64,000 nt of DNA, from NCBI RefSeq assembly GCF_018139145.2, contig NC_059481.1:15116368-15180367 (forward strand). The letters run 5' to 3'. The DNA comes from Gymnogyps californianus (Eukaryota; Chordata; Aves; Accipitriformes; Cathartidae). The notes below the pieces were generated by a model, which was not told the origin of the DNA, did no database searches, and saw only the letters and a list, made by a program, of their open reading frames with translations. A program made the position numbers and the translations under genes. Positions 22,766 through 34,600 of the stretch are shown piece by piece. The number at the start of each line of letters is the position of its first letter. Within the stretch, counting starts at the first letter, position 1.

Positions 22766-25700
22766 GTGGGTGCGGGCCGCGGCCCGGCCGCCGCACGGCG
22801 GCTTCCAGGAAGAGCGGCCCGGGGGCGGGGGGAGGGCCGAGCAGCGGGGCCCGGCCCTGGCCCTGCGGGGGGAAGCCCGCCGGGGACTTTCCAGGCCCGC
22901 TGGGGACCGAAGCGGTGACTCAGGGGACCCGCCGGCTCCTCGGCCTCTGCCCCGGCCTTCCCGGGCCTGTGCGCCGAGCGGGGCGGGGGGTGAGCTCTGC
23001 CTCGGCCCCTGCCTTCCTGCCTCATCGCTCCTCGTTAATGTCGGGGACCGGAGCTGGTGGCTTTGGTGTGTGCAGCGACTGCGATGAGCAGTGCCAGCCG
23101 TCATCAGGTTAAAGCATGGGGTGTTTGTGAAACTGGAGGCAAACTCCGTCATAAACCCCAAAGCAGCGGGGTTTCTCATGGGTTCATGGTGGGTGTTTAT
23201 CTCAAATGTTTCACATCAGGCTAGCTTTATGGCCAGCTCCTAGCAATACATACAAAAATTTAGCAACTGTCTCGATTTGGCCTCTTGTTTAACTGGCTGT
23301 CGTTTCCCTTCTGTATCTTTCAGTGGTTTTTCTTCCATGCAATTTTATTTCTAATGTAATTTTTATACTTTAAAAGATACCAAGCAGGGTTTACCTAACT
23401 GGTATCCTAGCACAGCATGATATAGGCATGTACTTTTGAAATGTCCTGTTTGCATTTGGATTACAAAGTTTTTATATAGATGTATTTTATCATTTTAATA
23501 AACACAATAAAATTTTATTTTGCAGTCACTGCGTGTAATAGAGCACAGTCCTCATTTTTTTTGCAGCACCAGCGGGTACTTCTAGATGATCTACATTTAC
23601 ATTGTTATTTTCCTGCCAGAGGATCTCAAATCATTTTATAGACTTCACTTAATACTAATGTGTAGCCACTTCATGAGTGGGACATGGCAGCACAGAAACT
23701 TTAGGTCATAGGAAGTTTAACTGGAACTCATGTAACCTTTTTTTGATTGGGAATGCTTTTTTTAAAAAAATACATGTAATGTCCTACTATTGTGATAATG
23801 CATTTTAGTAATCACACATCCTAGACTTCAATCTCTCAATTTTTAGAAAATACTGGTATGCATCCTCTTCAAAAATGCAGTCCTCTGCCAGCTTATAAGC
23901 ACCCAGCCCATGTAGTACCAAATTTTTAGGAGCCCTCAGCCTTTGTCTAACTGCTGCTGTTAAACTCAGCAACAGAGCACTCGTTTCTGCTAGCGAGAGC
24001 ACACTAAAAGGTACAGCTTTTGTTTTGCTTAAAAGAAGGCATCAGGAAATATGACATATAAATTGATGTTATCTTGCCATTTTAATAATCTGACACAAAC
24101 TGAAAATCCTGAGCTTGCATGAGACAGAGTGGCATTGCACAAGTGGCAGAAAGTAGAGTCAGCTTCCCTACAGGAGCGTAGTACAGCAGACGTGAAGAAA
24201 TTTTTGAAAATGCTGAGAAAATATTTGGAACAATATAAGGCTGAAAATGTAGCTTTATAACATATATCAGTGCTTGCAGCTAATAAAAGTGAGTAGGTTA
24301 TTTTACAACACCTGAACAATATTTTTAGTCGTAAAATCTCATCTCAAAATGATCTTTAAATTCAAAGTGAAATATCTTCACAGGCTGATCTAGCCACTAG
24401 TATTTAATTAGCTTCTGGATGATTATTCTTTTTTAATATTTATGTTCATGATTAAAGTCATGCTGTTTGCATGCTCTGATTCTGCAAAAATAGTCATCAT
24501 CTGGTGAACAAAGGGCAGATAATATTTTTTAAGTGTGGAAATTTTTTCACTCTTCTCAGAAACTGCTCCGAGTCATAGCAGCTTCATCTTCACAGTTCTG
24601 AAAACATCCGAAATTGTGTCTTCCTGCTAGCATGTGGTTTTACATCTTCAACCTCATTTTTTTCTGTACAGCATAATCAATGCATTACTGGACATGTCAG
24701 GGCAGATTGGACCTGTGTGGTGCCCACAGCACACAGCACCACTTTGAAAGAGGAGAGTTCTGTGTCTCGGTTTCTCTCTTCTCCAAACCCATGAGAAGAT
24801 TCGGCTGTGGAGGCCCTCAACAACATGAATCACAGGCATTGTCTGGAGTCTGCAATTTGACTAAACAGCCTGTTCTTTCAAACAAAAGCTACCATGGAAA
24901 TTCTGTTGTTGAAGAGCTTAACCAGTTAGTTGGAAAAATCCATGTGTAAGGTTGGGCAAATTACAAAAGGAAGTAAAATATGGTTTTCAATCGTTAAGAC
25001 ATTTCTATGGCCAAGCAACACATTACCATAATTTGGTCTGGAGTCTTTCTTTTTTTTTTTTTTTGGCCTTACAAAAATATATCCTGAATATTTCACCTGG
25101 GCTTTTAACTGCTGTGCTGGAAAGAAAGAAAAAAAAGGAGTGAGAACCATATCTCAACTCGGATAGGGGCATTTATCTCTCAAAACAGGGCCAGGGCAAA
25201 GGCTAAAGCTCAGAAGAGCAAGTTACCCTGCAGTTATGCAAACACAGAGCAGAGGATCTGGTGCTCTCTGTTCCGTACATAAGCACAGTTTCTCAGTTGT
25301 CTGATATTTTTGACAGATTTTTGCAAGTGTGTAGAATAAGAATAAATCACATCTAAATGAGAAGGGACACATTTGTATTTGTTTTGTCCAGATGTAAGTA
25401 ACAAAATATGTAAGGTACTAGAGAACGAGAAGACATGCTTTTAAAAGCCTCCTCTCAAATTTTAATGTGGAATTCAATCTGGAATGAGGCAGAGACATAG
25501 TGAGGTATGAATCTGCTAACACTTTTTCGCCATATAAGCATTTTTCATTTTTCTTCCTATATTCAGTCTTTTATTAGCCCAGCACAGAGAACCTCATGAA
25601 AACCAAAAAATGTCAAGGCCGTCTTTCCTTCAAGCTCTGAAAAACGTGCAGTAATAAGATCACCTATTAGAAGCAGGTGATGTTTGAATTCATATATCTA

Positions 25701-26264
25701 AACTTGCTGTAGGGAAGGCATTTCAGGTTAAAAAAAGAAAGAGGGACCTGGTCTTGGAGGACTTTGTGCTCTGCAGTTATCTGCTCTGATGCTAATTTTC
25801 TTTTGAGTTGTTATCATTGATGCACTTCTCGTTCTACCGAGGCCCAGATGAGAGATGCAGCATGTAAAAAGGATGGAAGAAAAGGAATGCAAAAACCTCA
25901 TGTCTTGCATAGGCGGGCAGTTCTGACCTGCTGTATCTTTCTCCAGTGTTGTCGGGCATTTGAGGGTGTCTGCACTGTATAGCACAAACATTTAAAGGAT
26001 CAGGAGATTGTCTCCAAAATTGTTTTTTGTTGGCCCAAACCTGTTCTACAATGTTTTGTTCACTAGGTGCAAAAATTTGCCTATTTTGATTTTGCTGATG
26101 GTAGAAATGTTGGAGTAGGAAACAAAAAGTCAGTTTATTCTCTTTACAGTTTGTATCTCTACCCTTATTCAATGGATATTTTGCTCCAGTTGTGTGTTTA
26201 ATTAAAATAAAGTCGATCTTTTCATAAACTTTTCATCAACTGATTGCAGTCATTTCCCAAGTAG
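22766..26264 (+). other. MTHFS: MTHFS intron 1
   Basis: About 3.5 kb. The first 300 bases are CpG island with GC boxes and a full NF-kB-type GGGGACTTTCC at 22,882-22,892. The rest is AT-rich with a poly-T near 25,048-25,064 and an A-tract near 25,130. The acceptor is 'tttcccaagtag' at 26,264. No nested gene is recognised. Confidence 0.88.
22882..22892 (+). promoter_or_regulatory. Full NF-kB-type site in MTHFS intron 1
   Basis: GGGGACTTTCC is an exact match to the classic kappa-B decamer (plus leading G). It lies in the CpG island about 120 bases into the intron and 3.5 kb downstream of the BCL2A1 stop codon. It could serve either gene or be a chance match in GC-rich sequence. Confidence 0.35.
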
Positions 26265-26529
26265 GTGATTGGCCATCCCAAGTACCAAGAATCCAAAAGA
26301 ATTGCAATCTTCCTGAGCATGCCGGATGAAATCCAGACAGAAGAAATCATTAATGACATTTTTAAGCAAGGCAAAGAGTGTTTCATCCCACGTTACAAGC
26401 CTCACAGCAATCACATGGACATGCTGAAGTTATCATCAGCTGAAGACATTTCTTCACTTGCTTTGACATCCTGGAATATTCTTCAGCCTAGTGATGATGA
26501 CAGTGCAAGAGAGGAGGCTCTTGCTGGTG
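26265..26529 (+). CDS. MTHFS: MTHFS, coding exon 2 (residues 40-127 and first base of 128)
   Basis: The exon begins [19 protein letters not shown], matching the human segment after the first junction, and holds the conserved CFIPRY motif (78-83), the NHMDM substrate-side segment (88-92) and the SWNI block (108-111). It is 265 bases, so the final G at 26,529 is the first base of a split glycine codon, and the GTGAGT donor starts at 26,530. It has no start codon of its own. Reading past 26,529 gives only intron. Its identity to vertebrate MTHFS leaves little doubt about function in the one-carbon folate pathway. Confidence 0.95.
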
Positions 26530-28396
26530 GTGAGTATTTTCTTCCTACATTGTGGGGTTGTTGAGCAGGAGTAGCCTGGAGGCCAGTAGGAAATAATCTG
26601 ATAGCAAGACTGAAACGAAATGTTACACTTCGGGTTTATATGTTGTAGAGGTGCTTAAGTCAATGTAAGCAGATGCTCCTTTCTCTTGCCTGTTTTTCTC
26701 TACTCTGTGCCACCCCTGAGATATGCCAGCAGGGCAGGAACAAGACTGGACAGTTGAATCCAGCTGAAGGAAACTCAGCCCTCCAGATAAATCAGCTTCT
26801 TGATCCAATTTATGGACACCCTCAGTGCAGTCTTGGCAAGCATAACATAGCGGCTCATGAAGGAGATGGGCTTGCTGGAGGTGGCTTAGGCTGCCATTGA
26901 AAGTCATGGGGATTCACAGTTTTGGGCTGCACTCTGAGAACTTTAGTTTGCGCTGCCTGAAAGGTAGGGAACTTCTCAGGTGATGCCTGTAGACTGACAT
27001 GAGAATTTTCTGAAACCTTTGATCCTGCAAATTGTATCGCATGGATGAATCGCAGTGCTGATATGGAGCCTGCCCATGCAGAACAGCTCTCCAGACTGAG
27101 ACCTTAGACTGAAAATAAAAGGACTTTCTTGTAGGCCTGGATGAATATTGCAAAGTCTTTTCCATCATTATTCTCTCACATTTTTATTTTGATCTTATAA
27201 TGCCGTCTCAGACACTGGATTCTTCATAGGGTTGAAATGTTAAAAGTTTGTTTAGATCTAGCTAGTGGCATGTGTGTTTTGGTCTCAAAATAATGTCTCT
27301 TTCTTAACATAAAATTCCCCAACTTCTACAAACTTGTAAACAATCTTACTTTTTCTGTGTCTGCATTCATTATTGGCATTCTTTTTGTAAACACATTAAT
27401 ATCTTCCTGAAACATCTGCAGAAATATTTAATGTTATGAAGGGAAAACTCATGTTGAACTCATGCTTGAAACCTCAGTCTGGGAAGATTTTCTCTAGGTG
27501 GAAATTCACCATGCAGACAGCTTCCACACCTCACAGACTTACCAGCTTTTTAATGCTTGTTAAAGGAACATAACATTTATATGATTCTGTTTGGTTGAAC
27601 TTGGGTTTGTATTTGCTTTGGGATGCCAATGTACTTTCCCAGAACACTTCACTGTGTTTCCCTTTTATTCTCGATCTCTGCCTCTTTCCTAATTCAGAAT
27701 CCTTTCTGTGTCCACCTTTTAGTTAGCAAGGGATTTCACTGCTTCATACAACCATCTTCTTTATTTTTAATATTTAGCACTGTTACTTGTTTTCCTAATT
27801 TTTGCAAAAAAATTGTGTATATTGATGGGATTTAGGGGCTTTTGAAGGTAACCCTTAAAATGTTCAGGGTTGTGTTGACTGAGCTTAGTTCAGGCACTCG
27901 GGACAAGCTTTTGTACTACTGATGAGCTGCTGTTAATTGAATTTAACAAGTCTCTTGCAGACATCACAGAGTAAACACACAACAATTTTAGGTATGATGG
28001 GAGCAAGGACTACGTGGTGTAGAGTGCACTGAGATGTACCTGTTGGGGACGGCTCAGGTGCCAGGCAGTGAAGATGGGGGAAGGCAGTAGCAAGCTTTGG
28101 TACCTGGCTAGTTCTGGAGCTGCTGTTTTGTTCTCTGCACCAGGGTATGGTTATGGGCAGAGAGTAATGCCAAAAGAGCTACTGCAGTCTACAGAGAGAT
28201 GCCAAGAGAGCAGTTGTAACAACTGGTGTATGTCCATGTCAGACTTGTTCTGCCTGAAGCTCGATTTTAGTCTGTTTGTACTCAGCAATTTAGGAATAAT
28301 TCGATTTGGATTGGAAGTCAGACCTTGGTCCTTTATCCTTGGACAGTTTTTGTAGATTAGAGAATTAGATTTTTTTCACTATTGCATGATCAGACT

Positions 28397-28409
28397 CCCC
28401 CCCCCCCCC
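28397..28409 (+). repeat. 13-base poly-C run
   Basis: Uninterrupted C run within MTHFS intron 2. It can form a G-quadruplex on the opposite strand. Confidence 0.9.
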
Positions 28410-30068
28410 GATTTGTCCCCACAGAAACACACACTGCATCTCAATGTGTCTTTAAATTCCTTTTGCTGTATTTTTTGTGTCAGTATATTTTTTGGACTTT
28501 GGTACATTTGCAGGAATGCAAATTGCCTTGCCGCTACATCCATCCTCCATGGTTGGAATTATGCATGGATGAAACATTTATCTCTGTGATGTTATCAAAT
28601 ACTGGGGTGATCTGAGGCATTTACATTGTTATAAGGAGATAACATGGTGTTACATTAGTAATGTTCCCATTGCTGGCATAAGTTGCTGTGTAATTTCCAA
28701 GAAATACCCTGCAGGTACATAAATAAGTCATGTCATTTCTGAGTGTATTCATTTTGCATGACAAAAAGCTTAAATTCACACTGTCCTTAAAAATTCAGGC
28801 ATGGTTATTGTGAAGAATAGCTCAAATACAAGACTAGGTATAATTTTTGCATAGAGTTTCCCAGTCTTTGGTAGCACTCACAGGCAGTGTTGAATAGACA
28901 TGAACCCCTCCTTTTGGAGACAGTCGTTTTTCTATTGGATCAGGGTTTACCCATTTCCATCTTGGCAATACACCACATTACACCTTGTTGGCATAAACAA
29001 AGATCACTGCAGTTTTGGTAGTAGAAAGTCTGTCATCTTCTCGACTATGCGTGGGTGACAGTAATTGTCATATGAAGAGTTGCTTTCTTTAGGCTAAATG
29101 GACACAGTAACAGAAAGAACAAAGGTGGAAGAAGTTCAGTTATTTTGTTTGGAGTAGGGGTGTATGTAGGTGCATGACTTGGTGCATTTCCAGCCATACC
29201 TACTGAAAGATTTAGACAACTTCTGGAGCAAGCCAGTGGTACGTTTTCTTAATGGGTACCAATTCCCATTTGTATCCTTGCCCATCAGAAGTATAAATGT
29301 TCACTGGTATCAGGTTTTGGCCAAGGTAGTACTTTTGATGAAGGTTCAGGCGGGTTGCAGTAATTGTTTACAGGAACAACTTTGGAAGGAGTAAATCAGA
29401 TAAAACCATGCTCCCTGTTTGCTTTTTATCACGACTCCTACAGAAATTTAAAGGACACTTCCCCAGCAGCTCTAATTTCAATGTGGTTTAGGGAGGCGGT
29501 GTGATTCAGCGGGCTGGACATGGGTTTCCTCATTTGTAATGTTATTTATTATTACTTAAACCTGCTCTGAGAACTACAGGTGAAAAGCTAAGTTATTCCT
29601 CTGAAAAAGAGATTATTCTTACTGGGACTTAAAAAAAAATGACTGGGTTGAGTATCTCCATATGGTAAAACTCTTGGAGGTGGCTTCTTTGAAGGGAGGC
29701 AGGTGGCCAACTTTGGACTGAGGGATCTCAGTTGGAAGTCTTGGACCTGAGCAAATATTATACTTAAATGTTCATAACTGAACTGAACTACTGACTAGTA
29801 GTTGAAGGAGTACAATAAATTGTAGACAACTTTTAAAACATTCACATGGGTGATGGGGAGAGCAGTTTTGGCCTAGATATTTTTCTTTGGCTGAAAAATG
29901 AAGAGTTATTAGAAATTATGGCTCTGAATTTGCTTACTCTAATGGATTGTGAGGTGCTCTCCTAAGAAATGCAAGAAACGGGATTATGTGTACAAACTTA
30001 ATTCAGCCTCTTTTTCTGTGTAAATTCTGCCCTGGTCTTTAAGTAGTTATTACATCCTTGCCCGTCGG

Positions 30069-30126
30069 ATCTGGGCTCATTCAAAGATGAACCCAGATAA
30101 AATAATCTGGGCTCTTTCAAAGATGC
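30069..30126 (+). repeat. 22-bp direct repeat with central palindrome
   Basis: A block starting 'atctgggctcat' at 30,069 recurs at 30,105 with about two mismatches (36-bp period). Between them the sequence 'acccagat' pairs with the following 'atctgggct', so the spacer can fold into a small hairpin. Confidence 0.7.
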
Positions 30127-31090
30127 AGAAGATGAACACTGCTTGCTGTTAATGAATGCCACTAACAAGTATGCGCTCAGTCATTTGCTTTCTCTCTGTT
30201 CAAGTTAGCTGCAGGCCTTTTTTACCGTGCATTATTCAAACCTTGGTATGGAGACAGAGGTCTTCATTTCTGTATGGGCTCTTCATCACTACAATGTTCA
30301 ATGACTTAAAGATATTAACTGGTATTTGCTGATGGAGAAGCAGCAGAGGCTCGGGATCCTGGTTCCAGCCTGAGTTGTGCAGAGGAGCTGCCCCAGTGAA
30401 CACAGACTCTTTTGCTTGTTTTTCCAAACATTACGGTTTCTTCTCTGTTCCCTCCAAAATGATCATTTCCCAGACTTGTCTCGTCCTTGGGCTAGACCCC
30501 CTTTTCCAAGCTTTAATGCCACCATAATGCCGCTTTCCATCCTTCCGCTCTTTGCCCAGCCTATCCGAATCTCCCTCTCCAAGTGTCCTTCTCTGGCCTT
30601 TCTCACCATATTCCCCATTTCCTCCTGCTCTCAGTCCTAGCCTGTCATTTCAGGGGCAGCTGAGCCAACACAAATAGCTTGCCCCTGCCAAAAGGGAGGA
30701 GATCATGTGCTTTGTCTCCTTTCACTTGTCCACTTCCAGACATACAAGATTCCCCGTCCAAATTTACTCATTTCCTTCCCCACTGTGCTGACTTCTCTCT
30801 CTTTTTCATTGGCTTAGAAAAACTCCTTCTCTGTTAAATAGTACTTTTTGTACTAAACAGTACAAAAGACATAGTTTTGTGATTGTTTCTTTTGGGCAGT
30901 GCCTGACTGAATAAGCTGCAGCCCTCTCTCCTCTTCTTGGTCCCCACCCCTCCTCTCCTGTGCCAGCACAGATGCCCCTGCAGCCACATTGGGAGCTATA
31001 CTGGGAAACCAGTCTCGGTTAGAAGTAACCCAGCACAAATAAAAGGCTCTTCTTCTCTCAGACAGTGCCACCACACAGATTTGGACTGAT

Positions 31091-31690
31091 GCAACTGAAG
31101 AGCTGGTAGGAAGCTGGTGATGAGGCGTTGCGTAAATGGGTGGCATGCCAAAAAAACATCTTGGTGAAACTTCAGTCCTCATTTCCTTCCATGTTTCAGT
31201 TCCCAGTCTTGCCCCAGTCAGCGGGACTAGGAGCAGCCACCGAAATGAAAGTCCTTCGGAGTCCTCGCAGTTGGGAGCAGGGCTGGCAGGAGGAGCTGAG
31301 CCTGCAGCTCTGGGTGCTCTGTCTTTGCAGCAATACTGGCTTAAGGAGTTTTCACGCCTCGTGTTTTCAGCATATTCCTGCCTCTCTATGGTAAGCTGGA
31401 TCAGCTTGCTGCTCTGGATGAAGGGTATTTTCCTCCTCTCCTCCACCCTGTTTTGGTTGGGATTTTTTTAACCCGGGTGAGTGGATCCAGTTTACTGTGC
31501 GGCCCTATCAGTGCAACGTGTGTGGGGTGGGAATGAGTAGCCAGGATGGAGGGAACATCCCCTGTAAACTGACACTGGCTCCTAGAGAGAGTTCTGGGGC
31601 CACCCATGCCGCTGTGACTCCAGCAGCGGTACGGAGAGGGTGGCATCTTCAGAGAGGCCCAGCGCTCACCCTGACACATCTTTCCTAAGC
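31091..31690. other. GC-richer block in MTHFS intron 2
   Basis: About 600 bases are clearly richer in GC than the surroundings, with open frames on both strands (197 codons on the minus strand at 30,853-31,446 and 111 on the plus at 31,136-31,471). None shows a domain I recognise. A frame of this length is roughly expected once in a window of this size, more so in GC-rich DNA. I treat it as non-coding. Confidence 0.4.
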
Positions 31691-34600
31691 CTGTGCAAAT
31701 GGCAGGTTTTCAAACGTTTACAACATTGTGTAAGCCCAGCTCAAATGGATTTGAACAGGGCTAAAGTCACATCAACACAGAGGGTACTAAGAGCAAGATT
31801 TCAAGTTCTTGCCTCAAAGTGTGGAGCAACAAAGCTTTCCCCATCGTTGTTTTTTGCTAGCTTTGTTCTTAGAAACCAGTGAACCATTTTGCCTGAAATA
31901 AAAGAAACATAACCCCCGCCTCAGTCTGGCATAAATACCCAAGCTGAAAAATGTCAGCACTTGAAAATATAGCATCTTATATGTAATGGGGAATGCTGAA
32001 TAATCTGCTACTACTCTACTAAAGCATAATGTATTTTTGCTCCCAGAAATGAATGTATTAGGAACTGGACTTCTATTTTGTAATTTAGTTTGGAGACTGC
32101 CGGCATTTTCAGTACTGGAAACTTTGGTGGCCTGCTGATCACAATATTTGTGTTGTACCTTCAAGATAATTAGTGAAATACTAAATAGATGATCCGTTCT
32201 TTAAATAAGGGTATATTTATTATTAATAATAAGGAAAGATCCGAATTTCAAACAAAAAGTGAGGAAATATAAACATATGTCTAGCAGCAACTTCTTGCAG
32301 CTTCGTTTTCGTATAATCTTTTGAATGTTGGCTTTTAAGGTTAGGGTAGCTATATCTTTCTGCTCTTATAACTTCCAGAACACTTTGAGACTTGCTGTAG
32401 CATAAATTACAACAGCATGCTGGCAGCAGAAATAGACAGGGACAGCTTACCTGCGTGGATTGTATTTGGTTTATGAGGGCTATTTGTTCCAGGAAGGGTG
32501 ACCCTCTTGCAAGGAAAATGCTGGCTACCTCTAGGCTACATTTCCAAGCAACCTCAAGTAGTTTGAAATTATTCCTGAGTGACCATTAGCCCTATTTTAA
32601 ACTGTGCCATTGGGATTTGCCCTGCAGAAACATTTTAGTCCGCAGAAGCTCTTTTTCACCTGTCTTTAAACTCCTGCTATTTATTCATACATTCAAAGAG
32701 GCTGTATTTGCTGCCAGGACTGATGGCCTTGTGATGCCATCAGTATTCTTAGTTATTCCAAATTTTAGCACAGTTCTTTAGAAGTGTGACTGAAGTGGTG
32801 GCAATACAGTCTTAAGAGGAATAGGTTTAACTTGTAGCTGCGAAATAAAATGGGATGTAAAAAAAAAAGATAATGGGTTGCCCCCCCCCAAAGTTGCACC
32901 AGAAATGGGAGGGTTTTGAAATATGAGGCACATTAGAGTTTAGAAATAAAAAACAGCGTGAGGAGAAAATGCTATGTCTTGAAGCACAGGGAAGGTCTAA
33001 TATGCTACTTCAGCTCCATTAGATGTTGTATAGCTGTACATGAAGGCATAATGGGACCATACAAAATGATGCTAATCATTCTGAAAAAAGACGTGTAGTA
33101 AATAATGCTCAGGGGTAACTGTGAATATTTAAATGAGATGTATGCAGATTGGAATGTATCTGGAATAAATGAAATATAGGTATGTGAAAAGCAGAGATGT
33201 TAAATATTACTGCTTAGGAAAAAAACAAAAAAATACCCCAAACAAGATTGTAAAGTGATTGAGGGTACTATTAGATTTTCTTTTCCTCTGGGAGACTTGA
33301 TTAAAACTTACAGTACAAAATATGTCAAGGGATAGATTATAATTTAAAATCTTTTTTACACTGGTCATAAAAAAGAAAACCTGAGAGCATGGCATGAAAC
33401 AAAATTGAAAATCGAGGCTTAGCTCTTAATGTAATTTATTTTTTAATGAAATGATTTAAAGTTTGGAATGAACTTCTGCTTGGAGACAATGAGCCATAGT
33501 ATTTTGATATGCATAAGGAGAACAAATTCAGTGCAAGTGAGGCATTAACATTCTGGTGATGAGTCTTCTTGTGGAGAGAGGATGCTTCCGCTCACACAGT
33601 GCAGGATCAAAGCACTGGACATACAATCCAGCATCATGTGTTTTACCAGAGTCAGGAGATCTCACAACTTGTAGCTATGTAGCAATAACTGAAATTTCTT
33701 CCTACCTCTGCAGGTGCAGCCCCCAGCTTGTCCCCTTACAAACAGGTTCTGGTTTCTCTTTACCTGTGGGCATTCAGAGCGTTCCTCTAAGCATCTAATT
33801 TTATTTGTATTAAGCCCTTGGCTCCACTGCGTTCTGACAGCTGTGAGTTGTACTGGTTAGTTAGTTGTAATGTGAAATATTATGTTCCTTATTATGTTAA
33901 TATTATATTATGTTCCTATGATGTGTGAAATATTATGTTCCTTGTATTCATTTTAAATTTGCTGCTTTCAGTTCAAGTGATACCTCATTCTTCTATGACG
34001 AGAAGTAGATAAGGATGTTTGATTTACTTTATTATTCATTGTTTAGTTAAACCTGTATTATATCTGTTGTATTTTTTTTCTACCAAACTTTGTGTTTTCT
34101 TATTCACATATAGAAGCTTTTCTATATTTGTAAGAGTTCCAGCCATTGCTCTTTCAACCTTTGCAATGTCTCTGATGTTATTCTGGAGAAAAGATGTCTA
34201 AGAGAAAATTTTGTGCCCAGGTAAAGAAATACTGTGAAATATATGTCATGGCACTGTAAACGTGAATTCTTTCTGTATATACCATAACACTGCTTTTCAG
34301 GTCAGCTCACTGGGCAGATCTTTTTTACTGGTTTCCACACAGGTGTCCCACAACGATGCATCATTACAAAAATGCCTGTTCCAGTATTAAAGATCCATAA
34401 AATAATTTTACATTATTCTGTCTAGCATGTTCCGTAACAGGGAGAGCTAGGAAAATGCTTGCTTGGAAATAAAATATTTCAGGTGTTGGACCCAGCTGTG
34501 ATACCAACTGTTTCCCTCCGGGTTTTTCTGCATCCCAGCCTTCAGTTGAAAGATGTGGGACTCCATCCCTGGCACTGGGATTGCTCTCCCCTGCAGCTGG

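Larger units (their letters stand above)
22120..23100 (+). promoter_or_regulatory. CpG island / MTHFS promoter
   Basis: This is the only CpG island in the window. It has two dense blocks (about 22,130-22,290 and 22,380-23,050) with an AT-richer dip between them. It has GC boxes (near 22,821 and 22,979) and repeated GATGGCGGC (YY1-type) sites, and covers the MTHFS start. A TATA box is not evident. Long overlapping open frames on both strands, up to 381 codons on the minus strand, result from the scarcity of stop codons in GC-rich DNA. Confidence 0.85.
26530..31090 (+). other. MTHFS: MTHFS intron 2, first part
   Basis: Intron 2 runs 26,530-45,686 (about 19.2 kb). This first part is AT-rich with short chance open frames. 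Recognisable items are a C run at 28,397-28,409 and a short direct repeat at 30,069-30,126. No nested gene or mobile element is recognised. Confidence 0.75.

Noticed and set aside
22034..23179. A 381-codon open frame on the minus strand across the CpG island.
   Set aside because: It lies antisense to MTHFS exon 1 in very GC-rich DNA where stop codons are rare. It is rich in low-complexity Pro/Ala/Arg/Gly and has no domain.
30853..31446. A 197-codon minus-strand open frame inside MTHFS intron 2.
   Set aside because: No recognisable family, and overlapping frames on the other strand. A frame of this length is about what chance gives in 64 kb, especially in a GC-richer patch.
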